From the NCBI GenBank assembly GCA_943788875.1, contig CALSSA010000002.1, forward strand, positions 62,001 through 126,000: a stretch of DNA of 64,000 nt. Reading direction: 5' to 3'. This stretch comes from an uncultured Pseudomonadales bacterium. GTDB taxonomy: Bacteria; Pseudomonadota; Gammaproteobacteria; Pseudomonadales; Porticoccaceae. The notes under the pieces were generated by a model. It was not told where the DNA came from. It saw nothing but the letters and a program-made list of their open reading frames with translations, and did no database searches. Position numbers and translations under genes: made by a program. Of this stretch, positions 32,301 to 41,695 are shown in pieces (within the stretch, counting starts at the first letter, position 1; each line of letters opens with the position of its first letter).

Positions 32301-33011
32301 ATGAATAAAATAAACCAACTATTTCTAATACTAGTAGCCAGCATCGGCCTAGGGTCGTTCGCCGTCGCCAGTGAGTCCGACAATATCGACCCCTATGAAA
32401 ATTTCAATCGGGCGACCAATAGCTTTAACGAAGTTCTAGATGACTACTTGGCCCGGCCCGCAGCCAAAATCTATACCAACACTATGCCCGACCCACTGGA
32501 AAAAGGCATTGTTAACCTGTTTCGTAATCTAGGTGAAATTACCAACGTAATCAATGACATACTGCAGGGAAAGTTCGCTCAGGCAGCCAATGATTCTGGT
32601 CGGTTCCTGATTAACTCCACCGTTGGCGTGGGCGGACTTTTCGATGTTGCCCAGCGCGCAGGGTTACCTCGAAATGAGGGTGAAGACTTTGGCCAGACCC
32701 TCGCCGTGTGGGGCGTTTCGGAAGGCCCTTACCTAATGTTGCCCTTTATTGGCCCATCGACATTGAGGGATGCACCCTCCAAATTCGTCGATAATTTTAC
32801 AACGCCGTATTCCCATCTGGAAGATGAATCAGCCCGCAATTCAGTTAGAGGCGTGAGCCTGCTGTCCACCAGAGCCGAATTACTGGACTTGGAGAATGTT
32901 ATCTCTGGCGACAGCTACTTGTTTGTTAGAGATGTGTACTTGCAGCGCAGAGATTACTTGGTAAATGACGGCGCCGTCGAAGATGATTTTGGAGATTTGG
33001 ACGATTACTAA
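32301..33011 (+). CDS. mlaA: MlaA (VacJ)-family phospholipid transport protein
   Basis: DPYENFNRATNSFNEVLDDYLARPAAKIYTNTMPDPLEKGIVNLFRNLGEITNVINDILQGK...GVGGLFDVA...EDFGQTLAVWGVSEGPYLMLPFIGPSTLRDA. Confidence 0.94.
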   Translation: MNKINQLFLILVASIGLGSFAVASESDNIDPYENFNRATNSFNEVLDDYLARPAAKIYTNTMPDPLEKGIVNLFRNLGEITNVINDILQGKFAQAANDSGRFLINSTVGVGGLFDVAQRAGLPRNEGEDFGQTLAVWGVSEGPYLMLPFIGPSTLRDAPSKFVDNFTTPYSHLEDESARNSVRGVSLLSTRAELLDLENVISGDSYLFVRDVYLQRRDYLVNDGAVEDDFGDLDDY

Positions 33012-33085
33012 AGCCGGAGCGCAAGCCAGCTGGCCTGCGCATTTGGTCGTAGACACCAAAGCCCCTGTATTAAAGCCGGAAACTA

Positions 33086-34270
33086 ATGAGTAAACTTGAA
33101 GGTCCAGTTATCCTAGTCGGTGATAACGCGGTTGGGTTAAAGCACTTACAAGCAGACTTCCAAGCAGTTGGAAGTAAGACCCTGACTGCAGCGGATATAG
33201 GGTCCATTGACAGCGCCTGTCACGACCCCCTCAGCCAGCCCGTGGTTCTACTCGCAGAAAACAACCCCATCAACAGTGCAGAAGATATAGCCAAGCTGCG
33301 CCAGCTCTGCGAAGACTACCTGATTATAGTCTGCCTCAAAGATGCCGACAGCAACCAGACTGCTGACTTTTTTCGCCTTGGTGTCGCCGATATACTCACG
33401 CCAGATGGCAGCGCCAAAGCACTAGAACAGACCCTAGAACGGGTCGGGGCCCTGGCAGCGACTCGTCAGCGGGTCAGCGAATATAGTGCCGAACTGGAAA
33501 AAACCAATGTCGAACTACAAGAGAGCCTCCGCCTGCTAAAGCAAGACCAGTTAGCCGGTCTTGAAGTACAAAAGAGTCTAATGCCCGAGAGCCCCTTAGC
33601 CTTTGGCGACTATGAAATATCCCACTCCATCACCCCGTCCCTGTACCTGAGTGGCGACTTTGTCGGCTACAACTTTGTGCTCGACCGCTATTTGCTTTTT
33701 TACTTTGCAGACGTCTCAGGCCATGGTGCCTCATCCGCCTTCGTTACCGTATTGCTGCGCTTTATGATCGGCCGCGTGATTCGCCGCCATATGCTCGAAC
33801 ATGACTATGTGGCTCTGGCCCAGGCACCGGAGGGGCTGGTGGAATATATCAACAATCAGCTTCTGGCCACCGGCCTTGGCAAACATCTGACTATAGTGGC
33901 AGGCTCACTGGATACAGAGACCCGCCAGCTGCGTTATGTAGTTGGTGCTCAGCAACCCCAGCCGATACTGATCAGTGACGGCACGGCGACATTCCTGCCC
34001 GGCAAAGGCAAGCCCGCAGGTATATTTGAAGATGCCAGCTGGGTCGTCGAACAGATCCACCTGCCAGAACGCTTCGCACTGGTACTGCTCTCAGATGGCG
34101 TCTACGACCTGGTGCCGGACAGAGAAATTGCCGACAAAGAGCAGACCCTGCTCAAGTACCTGTCTACCAGCTCCGGCAATATAGACCAGCTTAAAGAAGC
34201 CCTGTTTATCGACTATATCGAAGACCCCCAAGACGATATATCCGTGCTGTTGCTAACGGGGGGCATGTAG
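33086..34270 (+). CDS. Fused (degenerate) receiver / SpoIIE-PP2C phosphatase, RssB/HsbR-like
   Basis: N-terminal receiver-like fold; PP2C motifs SGDFVGYN, YFADVSGHGASSAFVTVLL, LVLLSDGVYDL, DDISVLLL. Confidence 0.85.
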   Translation: MSKLEGPVILVGDNAVGLKHLQADFQAVGSKTLTAADIGSIDSACHDPLSQPVVLLAENNPINSAEDIAKLRQLCEDYLIIVCLKDADSNQTADFFRLGVADILTPDGSAKALEQTLERVGALAATRQRVSEYSAELEKTNVELQESLRLLKQDQLAGLEVQKSLMPESPLAFGDYEISHSITPSLYLSGDFVGYNFVLDRYLLFYFADVSGHGASSAFVTVLLRFMIGRVIRRHMLEHDYVALAQAPEGLVEYINNQLLATGLGKHLTIVAGSLDTETRQLRYVVGAQQPQPILISDGTATFLPGKGKPAGIFEDASWVVEQIHLPERFALVLLSDGVYDLVPDREIADKEQTLLKYLSTSSGNIDQLKEALFIDYIEDPQDDISVLLLTGGM

Positions 34271-34756
34271 TTGAGCGAAGGTAAAATACTGGTCTCGGAT
34301 AAAGACGGCAATTACCTGCTTAAGTTTAGCGGTGACGTGAGGGTCAATCTGTGTGGCTCCCTGAACCATCATATGGACGCCATCTTCGGCAGCACAGACG
34401 TCAAACATGTAGTGATCGATATGCTCGACGCCGAATGTGTCGACAGCACCACCCTAGGCCTGATCGCCAAACTGGCACTGCACTGTCGCAAAGAGTACAG
34501 CATTGATATGCAGCTGTTTTGTCAAAATCCCAGCATATTGCGCACCCTCAACTGTATGAGCTTTGACGAGATTATTGAGATCTGCGAAGAAGTGCCAGAT
34601 ATCGACGCCGAGCTGCATGATATTGAATCGGTTAATTCAGATATCGACGAAGTGCGCCGCCAAGTGCTTGAAGCTCACAAGCTTCTCACCCAGCTAAGCC
34701 CCGATAGTAGTAAGGAATTTACCGACCTTATTCGCGCGCTGGAGTCCGGGCGCTAA
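34271..34756 (+). CDS. STAS-domain anti-sigma factor antagonist
   Basis: VRVNLCGSLNHHMDAIFGSTDVKHVVIDMLDAECVDSTTLGLIAKLALHCRK. TTG start directly abuts the upstream stop codon. Confidence 0.85.
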   Translation: MSEGKILVSDKDGNYLLKFSGDVRVNLCGSLNHHMDAIFGSTDVKHVVIDMLDAECVDSTTLGLIAKLALHCRKEYSIDMQLFCQNPSILRTLNCMSFDEIIEICEEVPDIDAELHDIESVNSDIDEVRRQVLEAHKLLTQLSPDSSKEFTDLIRALESGR

Positions 34757-34864
34757 GATTAGTCATAAAGGTTCCACTCAACAGTCAGCTGTGCCAACTC
34801 ATTGCCAAAAAGGCTGTATGATTGAACCAAGCATCATATGCAGGCAGACCCGAGGAATATTTAA

Positions 34865-35869
34865 ATGGCAGATCAAGGTATCGGCAGCGTATCTGAAAAC
34901 CAAGCAGGCGCGAGGAAGCTTGCGGTTGAGTTTAAAGGTGACGGGCTAGAGTATTTTAAAATCTGGATTGTTAATATAGTCCTGACCATATTGACCCTCG
35001 GTATCTATTCCGCCTGGGCAACCGTTCGCAACAAGCGCTATCTCTATTCAAATACCTATGTCGACGACAGCTCATTTAGCTTTTTGGCCGAGCCTCTGAC
35101 CATCTTAAAAGCCCGCCTGATAGCAGTAGGTATCTTTATTTTGGTCACTGTTGTTGGCGGGATCAGCCCAGCATTTTCAGTTATGTTTGGTCTTGCGCTG
35201 ATCATAGCCATACCATTTTTTATCAACCAGTCCCTAGCCTTTAAAATGCGTAACACCGGCTACAAAAACATTCAGTTTCGTTTTGCTGCCACCTATGGCG
35301 AAGCCTTCAAAGTGATTTATCTGTGGCCGCTACTGGGCATGCTCTCGCTCGGTCTGCTGTATCCGTTGGCGGTCCTCAAAGGCGTTCAGTACCGTGCCAA
35401 CAATACAGCCTATGGCACCACCAAATTTGAGTTTAATGGCACCTTTATGGATTATGCCCTGATTTTGCTGGCAGCTGCTGGATTGGGTTTAGTTGCGGCT
35501 ATCATTGTCGCGGCGGTTGGCCAACCTCTGGGCGCTATCGTCGTATTCCTCGCCTACCTGGCAGTGATAGCCTATGTCATTGTCGCCACCAGCAACATGC
35601 TCTATCTGCGACTGCAGCTAAAAGAGCATGGCTTTGATTCCAATATGACCGTGCTTGGCTATAGCAAGACCACATTGATTAATATTGTCTTGATCGCCCT
35701 AACGTTGGGCCTATATCTGCCAGCAGCCCAGATTCGAATGATCAAATATGTGACCAGCTGCATCACCGTTAATGCCAGCGGTTCACTGGATGACTTTGCA
35801 GCCGCAGAGCAAGAAAATGTCACCGCCTTCGGTGAAGAGTTTGGTCAGGTCATGGACTTCGGAGTCTAG
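34865..35869 (+). CDS. DUF898 (YjgN-family) multi-pass membrane protein
   Basis: FKGDGLEYFKIWIVNIVLTILTLGIYSAWATVRNKRYLYSNTYVDDSSFSFLAEP is the DUF898 signature, followed by multiple TM segments. Confidence 0.88.
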   Translation: MADQGIGSVSENQAGARKLAVEFKGDGLEYFKIWIVNIVLTILTLGIYSAWATVRNKRYLYSNTYVDDSSFSFLAEPLTILKARLIAVGIFILVTVVGGISPAFSVMFGLALIIAIPFFINQSLAFKMRNTGYKNIQFRFAATYGEAFKVIYLWPLLGMLSLGLLYPLAVLKGVQYRANNTAYGTTKFEFNGTFMDYALILLAAAGLGLVAAIIVAAVGQPLGAIVVFLAYLAVIAYVIVATSNMLYLRLQLKEHGFDSNMTVLGYSKTTLINIVLIALTLGLYLPAAQIRMIKYVTSCITVNASGSLDDFAAAEQENVTAFGEEFGQVMDFGV

Positions 35870-35876
35870 ACCGCCC

Positions 35877-36938
35877 GTGATTACAGGCTATTATTCAGAT
35901 GGTAAAACCTCTGGCCGCGTAACAGCGCGGTTGGATGTTGCCTCTCAATCACCAGCAATGCTAGTGCTTCAGGACGTGGATAATAATACAGAGCTCAATC
36001 GCAGTGACCTCGCTGATATTAAAATCAGCTCCCGACTGGGTGACATTCCGCGGGAGTTTATGTTTACCGATGGCGGTCTGTTTGTATCACCACAAAACCA
36101 GCAGATCGACGACATGTTAAAGGTGCTTAAGGGCGATTCCGACCTGTCGTTATTGCACCGCCTGGAAAGTCATCTCGGCTTAATCCTCGGCTCCATTGTA
36201 GTGGCCTTGGTGGTGAGCTGGCTAACCATCTCGCAGGGTATTCCCCGCGCAGCAGATGCCATAGCCAACAATATGCCCGCGGTTGTAGTCGATCAGTTTG
36301 ATACGCAAATGGCAGTGCTTGATCGCACCCTGTTTGATGCCTCCAAGCTGCCAGACGCAGAACAGGAAAGGGTGCGGCAGCTATTCCAGCCATACCTCAA
36401 CCAACACAGCCAACTCAACCCTAAGCTGCATATTCGCTCCGGGATAGGCGTCAATGCCCTGGCATTTCCCGGTGGTGATATTGTGTTTAGCGATGACATT
36501 ATCCAGTTGGTCAAGAATGATGAGCAGCTTGTGTCTGTGCTGTTTCACGAGCTTGGCCATCTGCAATATAGGCACTTTTTGCGCCGCACATTGCAAGACT
36601 CCATGGTGGTCATGCTGCTGCTATTTTTGGTGGGCGATATTGAGACATTGGACTTGGTCGTAGGTATACCAGCGCTGCTCGCCGATCTGTCCTATTCCAG
36701 AGACTTTGAACTTGAGGCGGACCAGTTTGCCCTAGAGCAAATGCACCGCAATGGTCTCGACATCGACGCCTTTGGCGCAATGATGGAGCTTCTCGCAGCT
36801 TCACAACAGGATGAGCAGCAGAACAAGGATCAAGCAAGCGGATATGACTTTGGGGCGCTGGAAGGTTTTCTATCCACCCATCCCAAATCTGAGGACCGCG
36901 CTGCTATGGTGGAGCAGTTTAGGAATGAGCTGCTCTAA
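35877..36938 (+). CDS. M48-family metallopeptidase
   Basis: HEXXH in SVLFHELGHLQYRHFLRRT and downstream ELEADQFALEQM. The GTG at 35877 removes overlap with the DUF898 gene. Confidence 0.88.
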   Translation: MITGYYSDGKTSGRVTARLDVASQSPAMLVLQDVDNNTELNRSDLADIKISSRLGDIPREFMFTDGGLFVSPQNQQIDDMLKVLKGDSDLSLLHRLESHLGLILGSIVVALVVSWLTISQGIPRAADAIANNMPAVVVDQFDTQMAVLDRTLFDASKLPDAEQERVRQLFQPYLNQHSQLNPKLHIRSGIGVNALAFPGGDIVFSDDIIQLVKNDEQLVSVLFHELGHLQYRHFLRRTLQDSMVVMLLLFLVGDIETLDLVVGIPALLADLSYSRDFELEADQFALEQMHRNGLDIDAFGAMMELLAASQQDEQQNKDQASGYDFGALEGFLSTHPKSEDRAAMVEQFRNELL

Positions 36939-37019
36939 TTATTGCCTCAGGCGTCCTATATAGTATGTCGACAGGGAGGCATATTGGGCTGTCGTAATGA
37001 CAGCTTGGCTATATCAGAA

Positions 37020-38036
37020 TTACTGACGCATGCGCTCCCGCCGATACTCAATCGGCGTCTTACCCTCCCATCTTTTAAACGCCCGATAAAAAGTGCTGGG
37101 CTCGGAAAACCCTGTCAGATACACAATCTCACTAATGGCTTCATCAGTCTGCGATAACAATCGTCTTGCCAGCCGATGGCGATAGTCATTGAGCAGGCGC
37201 TGAAAGCTGGTACCTGCCACATCAAGCTGGTGGCGCAGATGTCTGGGGCTTACCCCAATGCGCTGTGCCACATTCTCTAAAGTGGTTGAGCCACTTTCCA
37301 GTAACGACCCAAGCTGACTGCGCACGTCGGCAATCAGGTCTTGCTGCTGCAGAATCGCTAAATGTTGATCTGCCGCCTGTATATGCAAATTAAGTAGCTG
37401 GGGCTCGGCATAAAGTGATCTATAACTAAGCAGTGATTCAGGGAAAAACAGCTGAAATGACTTGGCGTTAAATTCTACTGGGCAGCCAAACACTCTCTCA
37501 TACTCGGCGAGATCGGTATTGGGTGGATGGTTGAACAGGATGCGATCTGCTTTGAAGGTGCCATCGGTGACGGCTTGGAAGGCTTTGATTAGGCCTAGTA
37601 CCATGGCTTCGGCAAGATGGGAGGTGGCATGTTGGTGCTCTAGAAAGTAGCTGGTTAAGCAGGTGCTGGGATCTTCACTTATTTGTCCCTGCAGTGCGTC
37701 GCTAATCAGTCGCTGGTAGCTTAATACTCGCCGCAGGCCGTCGCCAAAGGTCAGGCTGCTGAGGAATAGGTATTCTAATATCTGACCTTTGTAGACGGGC
37801 ATTTGCTCACCCATATGCAGGCCGATGCAGGGGTCACCGGAGAGTTCGACCGCGGCTTTCCAGAATCTGGGCTGGGCGCTGAATTGAGTGCGCAGGTTGG
37901 CTTGGTAGAGCTGGTCTGGGTCGAGACCGGAGCGGCGCAATACTTCGTCTGCATCTACGCCCAGATTGACCAGGCCCTGATAGGCCAGTCGCACTAAAGT
38001 GCCGGAGTCTGTTAGTCCTGTCATACTGTTTACCAC
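37020..38036 (-). CDS. AraC-family transcriptional regulator
   Basis: N-terminal effector domain plus C-terminal LENVAQRIGVSPRHLRHQLDVAGTSFQRLLNDYRHRLARRLL...IVYLTGFSEPSTFYRAFKRWEGKTPIEYR. Confidence 0.93.
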   Translation of the reverse strand: MVNSMTGLTDSGTLVRLAYQGLVNLGVDADEVLRRSGLDPDQLYQANLRTQFSAQPRFWKAAVELSGDPCIGLHMGEQMPVYKGQILEYLFLSSLTFGDGLRRVLSYQRLISDALQGQISEDPSTCLTSYFLEHQHATSHLAEAMVLGLIKAFQAVTDGTFKADRILFNHPPNTDLAEYERVFGCPVEFNAKSFQLFFPESLLSYRSLYAEPQLLNLHIQAADQHLAILQQQDLIADVRSQLGSLLESGSTTLENVAQRIGVSPRHLRHQLDVAGTSFQRLLNDYRHRLARRLLSQTDEAISEIVYLTGFSEPSTFYRAFKRWEGKTPIEYRRERMRQ

Positions 38037-38125
38037 GAATAAGGACGTCCATCATACACAATTGACCGAAATGACAAAATGATGTTTTTTTGTTGCCAAT
38101 GAATAACAGGGAGAAACACCACATT

Positions 38126-39013
38126 ATGAATGCTATGCATAAGTCTACTAATCAGAATACCGCACAAAACACAGCCCCTATCATTATGGAACAGCTTCCT
38201 AGCATGCCTGCGCTGTTAGGTAAGGCTGCGTTTAAGTCTGGCCATTACCAACTGGGTGATTCGTTGCCCGGATTGAATACTAAGATCAGTGCTTTGCACG
38301 TTAATCCTGCACATCTCTACTCTTATCAATCGCTCTGCGGCTTTGAACAGAGCGATAAGCTGCCGGCGACCTATTTGCATATGTTGGCGTTTCCGCTGTT
38401 TCTAAATATTCTGATTCAGCAGGATTTCCCCATGAAGGCGATGGGGCAGGTGCATCTGCGTAATAAGATTGCGGTGCTGGAGAAGTTTGATTTGCGCGAG
38501 GCGATCAGCATGACTGCGGGTATTAGTCGCAGCATTCTGACAGCCAGAGGGTTGGAATGGGATATTGATGTGCATGCCCATGTTGATAACCAGCTGGTGT
38601 GGTCTAGCGAATCTACTTTTTTACATCGCTGCAAAACTGATGTAAAACGCAGCAGAGTGCTGGTAGCGAAGAAGATGGGCAAGGCACAAACTTGGTCTGT
38701 GGGGGCTGATACAGGCCGTCGCTATTCGCGCATTTCTGGTGACTACAACCCGATTCATTTAACCGATATCACGGCTAAGCTATTTGGCTTTAAGCAGGCC
38801 ATCGCCCACGGTATGTGGAGCAAGGCGAGATGCCTTGCGGCGATGGACCGGCTGCTGCCTGTCGCTGGATATTCTGTTGATGTTAATTTTCATCGACCGC
38901 TATTTTTGCCTTCCCAGGTGCAGTTCTACTCTGGAGAGCGCCAGGGGCAGCAGCGGTTTTCACTTTTTAACCAGGAGGGCGATCAAGCTCATCTGGAAGG
39001 TTTCATTTCATAG
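38126..39013 (+). CDS. MaoC-like acyl dehydratase (hot-dog fold)
   Basis: RRYSRISGDYNPIHLTDITAKLFGFKQAIAHGMWSKARCLAAM is the MaoC hydratase motif. Confidence 0.86.
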   Translation: MNAMHKSTNQNTAQNTAPIIMEQLPSMPALLGKAAFKSGHYQLGDSLPGLNTKISALHVNPAHLYSYQSLCGFEQSDKLPATYLHMLAFPLFLNILIQQDFPMKAMGQVHLRNKIAVLEKFDLREAISMTAGISRSILTARGLEWDIDVHAHVDNQLVWSSESTFLHRCKTDVKRSRVLVAKKMGKAQTWSVGADTGRRYSRISGDYNPIHLTDITAKLFGFKQAIAHGMWSKARCLAAMDRLLPVAGYSVDVNFHRPLFLPSQVQFYSGERQGQQRFSLFNQEGDQAHLEGFIS

Positions 39014-39022
39014 GACAATTTT

Positions 39023-40834
39023 ATGCCTGATTTTAAAGTACCACTTAAAGATTACTCGTTTCTGTTTAATGATGTGCTGGATATGCAATCCAAGTATCAG
39101 CATGTTAAAGGTGGCGATCAGGCGACTCCAGATATGCTCGATGCTATTTTCAGCGAAGCGGCCAAGTTTAGTGAGACTGAGCTGGCGCCGCTGTATCAGT
39201 CTGGTGACAAGGGTTGCACTTGGAATGATGGCGTGGTCACAACTCCCGCCGGGTTTAAAGAGGCTTATGCCAAGTTTATTGAGGCTGGCTGGACCTCCTT
39301 GACCGGTGCCCCGGAGATGGGCGGCCAGGGCCTGCCGGCTTCTATTAGCATTGCGATCAATGAAATGCTCACTACTGCCAACTGGGCCTGGGCTATGTAC
39401 CCTGGTTTGAGTGAAGGTGCTGTGGCGACCTTGGAAGATCATGGTACCGATGAGCAAAAGCAGACTTACCTGACCAAGCTGATTAGTGGCGTCTGGAGTG
39501 GCACTATGTGTCTTACTGAGCCCCATTGCGGTACCGATCTTGGTCAGTTAAAGACTAAAGCTGTGCCTAACGATGATAGCAGTTACAAGATTAATGGCAC
39601 CAAGATTTTTATCAGTGCGGGTGAGCATGATTTAACCGAGAATATTGTGCATATCGTGTTGGCCAAGCTGCCGGACGCGCCCAAGGGTACCAAGGGTATC
39701 TCGCTGTTTATTATTCCCAAGTTTTTGCCTGCTGCAGATGGTTCTGTAGGTGAGCGCAATGGCGTTCGCTGTGGGTCGATTGAACATAAGATGGGTATCC
39801 ACGGCAATGGCACTGCCATGCTTAACTTTGATGATGCCACTGGCTACCTGATTGGTGAGCCGCACAATGGCCTCAATGCTATGTTTACCTACATGAATGT
39901 GGCCCGCATTGGTACTGCGAGTCAGGGGTCTGCGGCGGCGGAGCGCTCTTTTCAGGGTGCGTCTAAATATGCTCGTGAACGTCTGGCGATGCGCTCTCTG
40001 TCTGGAGTTAAAAACCCCGATGGCCCGGCTGACCCAATTGTGGCTCACCCGGATGTTCGGCGCATGTTGTTGACTCAGCGTGCTATTGCTGAGGGCGGCC
40101 GTGCCATGGTGACTTATGCCAGCCAGTTCGCGGATCTGTTTTCTGCTGGCAAGACTGAAGAGGCGAAAAGCGCTGCTGAGAGCCGACTGGGGTTTTGTAC
40201 GCCAATTCTTAAAGGCTTTATTACTGAGCAGGGTGTGATTGCTGCTAACCATGGTGTGCAGGTGTTTGGTGGCCATGGCTATATTCAGGAGTGGGGCATG
40301 GAGCAAATTTTACGCGATAGCCGCATTGCCACATTGTATGAGGGTACTACTGGTATACAGGCGCTGGATCTGGTGGGCCGCAAGGTGCTGATGGATCGCT
40401 TTAAGCAGCTGAAGATATTTACCGGCGAGATGCTTAGTTTTGCTGCCGAGTCTCTACCCTGGCGCAAAGGCACCAAGGGCAATCTTAAGCATGCCTGGAC
40501 CATTGCTAAGCTGGCAGTGAAATGGCGTTTGCTGGGTTATCGGCTGGCCATTCAGGGCAAGAGAAACCCTGATGCTGTGGGCGCCGGCTCTGTGGATTTC
40601 CTAATGTTTTCCGGTTACGCCTACATGGCCTTTATGTGGGCTAAGATGAGTGCAGTGGCTCAGGCACAGCTTAACGCTGGCGAGGGCGATGCCAAGTTTT
40701 TACAGGAGAAACTGCACACGGCTGAGTTTTTCTTCGAGCGCATGCTGCCTCAGGCTGACGTTCACGCCAAGACTATTGGCGCGAATGTGGGTTCGGTGAT
40801 GGCGATGCCGGTAGATTATTTCGATGCGTCTTAG
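39023..40834 (+). CDS. Acyl-CoA dehydrogenase family protein (~600 aa, C-terminally extended)
   Basis: MCLTEPHCGTDLGQLKTKA, YKINGTKIFISAGEHDL, QVFGGHGYIQEWGMEQILRDSRIATLYEGTTGIQALDLVGRK. Confidence 0.94.
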   Translation: MPDFKVPLKDYSFLFNDVLDMQSKYQHVKGGDQATPDMLDAIFSEAAKFSETELAPLYQSGDKGCTWNDGVVTTPAGFKEAYAKFIEAGWTSLTGAPEMGGQGLPASISIAINEMLTTANWAWAMYPGLSEGAVATLEDHGTDEQKQTYLTKLISGVWSGTMCLTEPHCGTDLGQLKTKAVPNDDSSYKINGTKIFISAGEHDLTENIVHIVLAKLPDAPKGTKGISLFIIPKFLPAADGSVGERNGVRCGSIEHKMGIHGNGTAMLNFDDATGYLIGEPHNGLNAMFTYMNVARIGTASQGSAAAERSFQGASKYARERLAMRSLSGVKNPDGPADPIVAHPDVRRMLLTQRAIAEGGRAMVTYASQFADLFSAGKTEEAKSAAESRLGFCTPILKGFITEQGVIAANHGVQVFGGHGYIQEWGMEQILRDSRIATLYEGTTGIQALDLVGRKVLMDRFKQLKIFTGEMLSFAAESLPWRKGTKGNLKHAWTIAKLAVKWRLLGYRLAIQGKRNPDAVGAGSVDFLMFSGYAYMAFMWAKMSAVAQAQLNAGEGDAKFLQEKLHTAEFFFERMLPQADVHAKTIGANVGSVMAMPVDYFDAS

Positions 40835-40873
40835 ATTGCAGGAAGGGTAGCGAAAAAGCTTTAACCCCAAGTA

Positions 40874-40903
40874 AGAGGCCCCAGAAGTTTTGGGGCTTTT
40901 TAT
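40874..40903 (+). terminator. Rho-independent terminator after acyl-CoA dehydrogenase
   Basis: AGGCCCCAGAAGTTTTGGGGCTTTTTATT. Confidence 0.75.
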
Positions 40904-40998
40904 TGCCTGCAAACTTTTGATTAGTTTGTTAAGGTCTGCTCACCAATGTATTGAATCTAAGCCGAAAGCACTAATAATAATTATCAGAGAGAGATAGT

Positions 40999-41667
40999 AT
41001 GGAATTTTCAGAAGCAGTTCGCGCACGACATTCCTATCGTGGTTTTTTACCCAAGCAGATTGATGAACAAACCCTGCGTGAGCTTTTTGAGTTAGCTAAC
41101 AAGGCACCGTCCAACTGTAATGTGCAGCCCTGGCATGTGCATGTTTTGTCTGGTGATGCCTGCGACCGTATGCGCGAGAAGATGATGGCTGCTGCTTCGG
41201 CAGAGGCGCCATTTAACCCGGACTTCCCTTGGGAGGGTAAGTTTAGTGGTGACTACAAAGAGCGTCAGATCTGCTCGGCCCTGGGTTTGTGGGAGCATCA
41301 AGGGGTGACTCGGGACAACCCGGAGAAGCGCGCCTGGTCGTGGATGCGCAACTTTCAGTTCTTTGATGCACCGCATATTGCTTTTATCTTTGTGACCGAT
41401 GAATTCCCTGAGTTAGTTAGATTGGCTGGGGATGTGGGTATGTATTCTCAGACCCTGATGTTGGCGATGACCGATGCGGGCATAGGTTCATGCCCCCAGA
41501 CCTCGGTAAGCTGTTACCCCGATCTGGTGCGCGAAGAGCTGGGTGTGGACAGCCATTACAAGTTAATGATGGGTCTGTCGTTTGGTTATATCGATGAGGC
41601 TGACTCGGCGAATAATTTGCGCACTGAGCGAGATCCCCTGGAAGCTACCACCACTTTTTATTCTTGA
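40999..41667 (+). CDS. Nitroreductase family protein
   Basis: MEFSEAVRARHSYRGFLPKQIDEQTLRELFELANKAPSNCNVQPWHVHVLSG. Confidence 0.93.
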   Translation: MEFSEAVRARHSYRGFLPKQIDEQTLRELFELANKAPSNCNVQPWHVHVLSGDACDRMREKMMAAASAEAPFNPDFPWEGKFSGDYKERQICSALGLWEHQGVTRDNPEKRAWSWMRNFQFFDAPHIAFIFVTDEFPELVRLAGDVGMYSQTLMLAMTDAGIGSCPQTSVSCYPDLVREELGVDSHYKLMMGLSFGYIDEADSANNLRTERDPLEATTTFYS

Positions 41668-41695
41668 GCTCTGTGTTGCTGTTAGTCTGTGTGCA

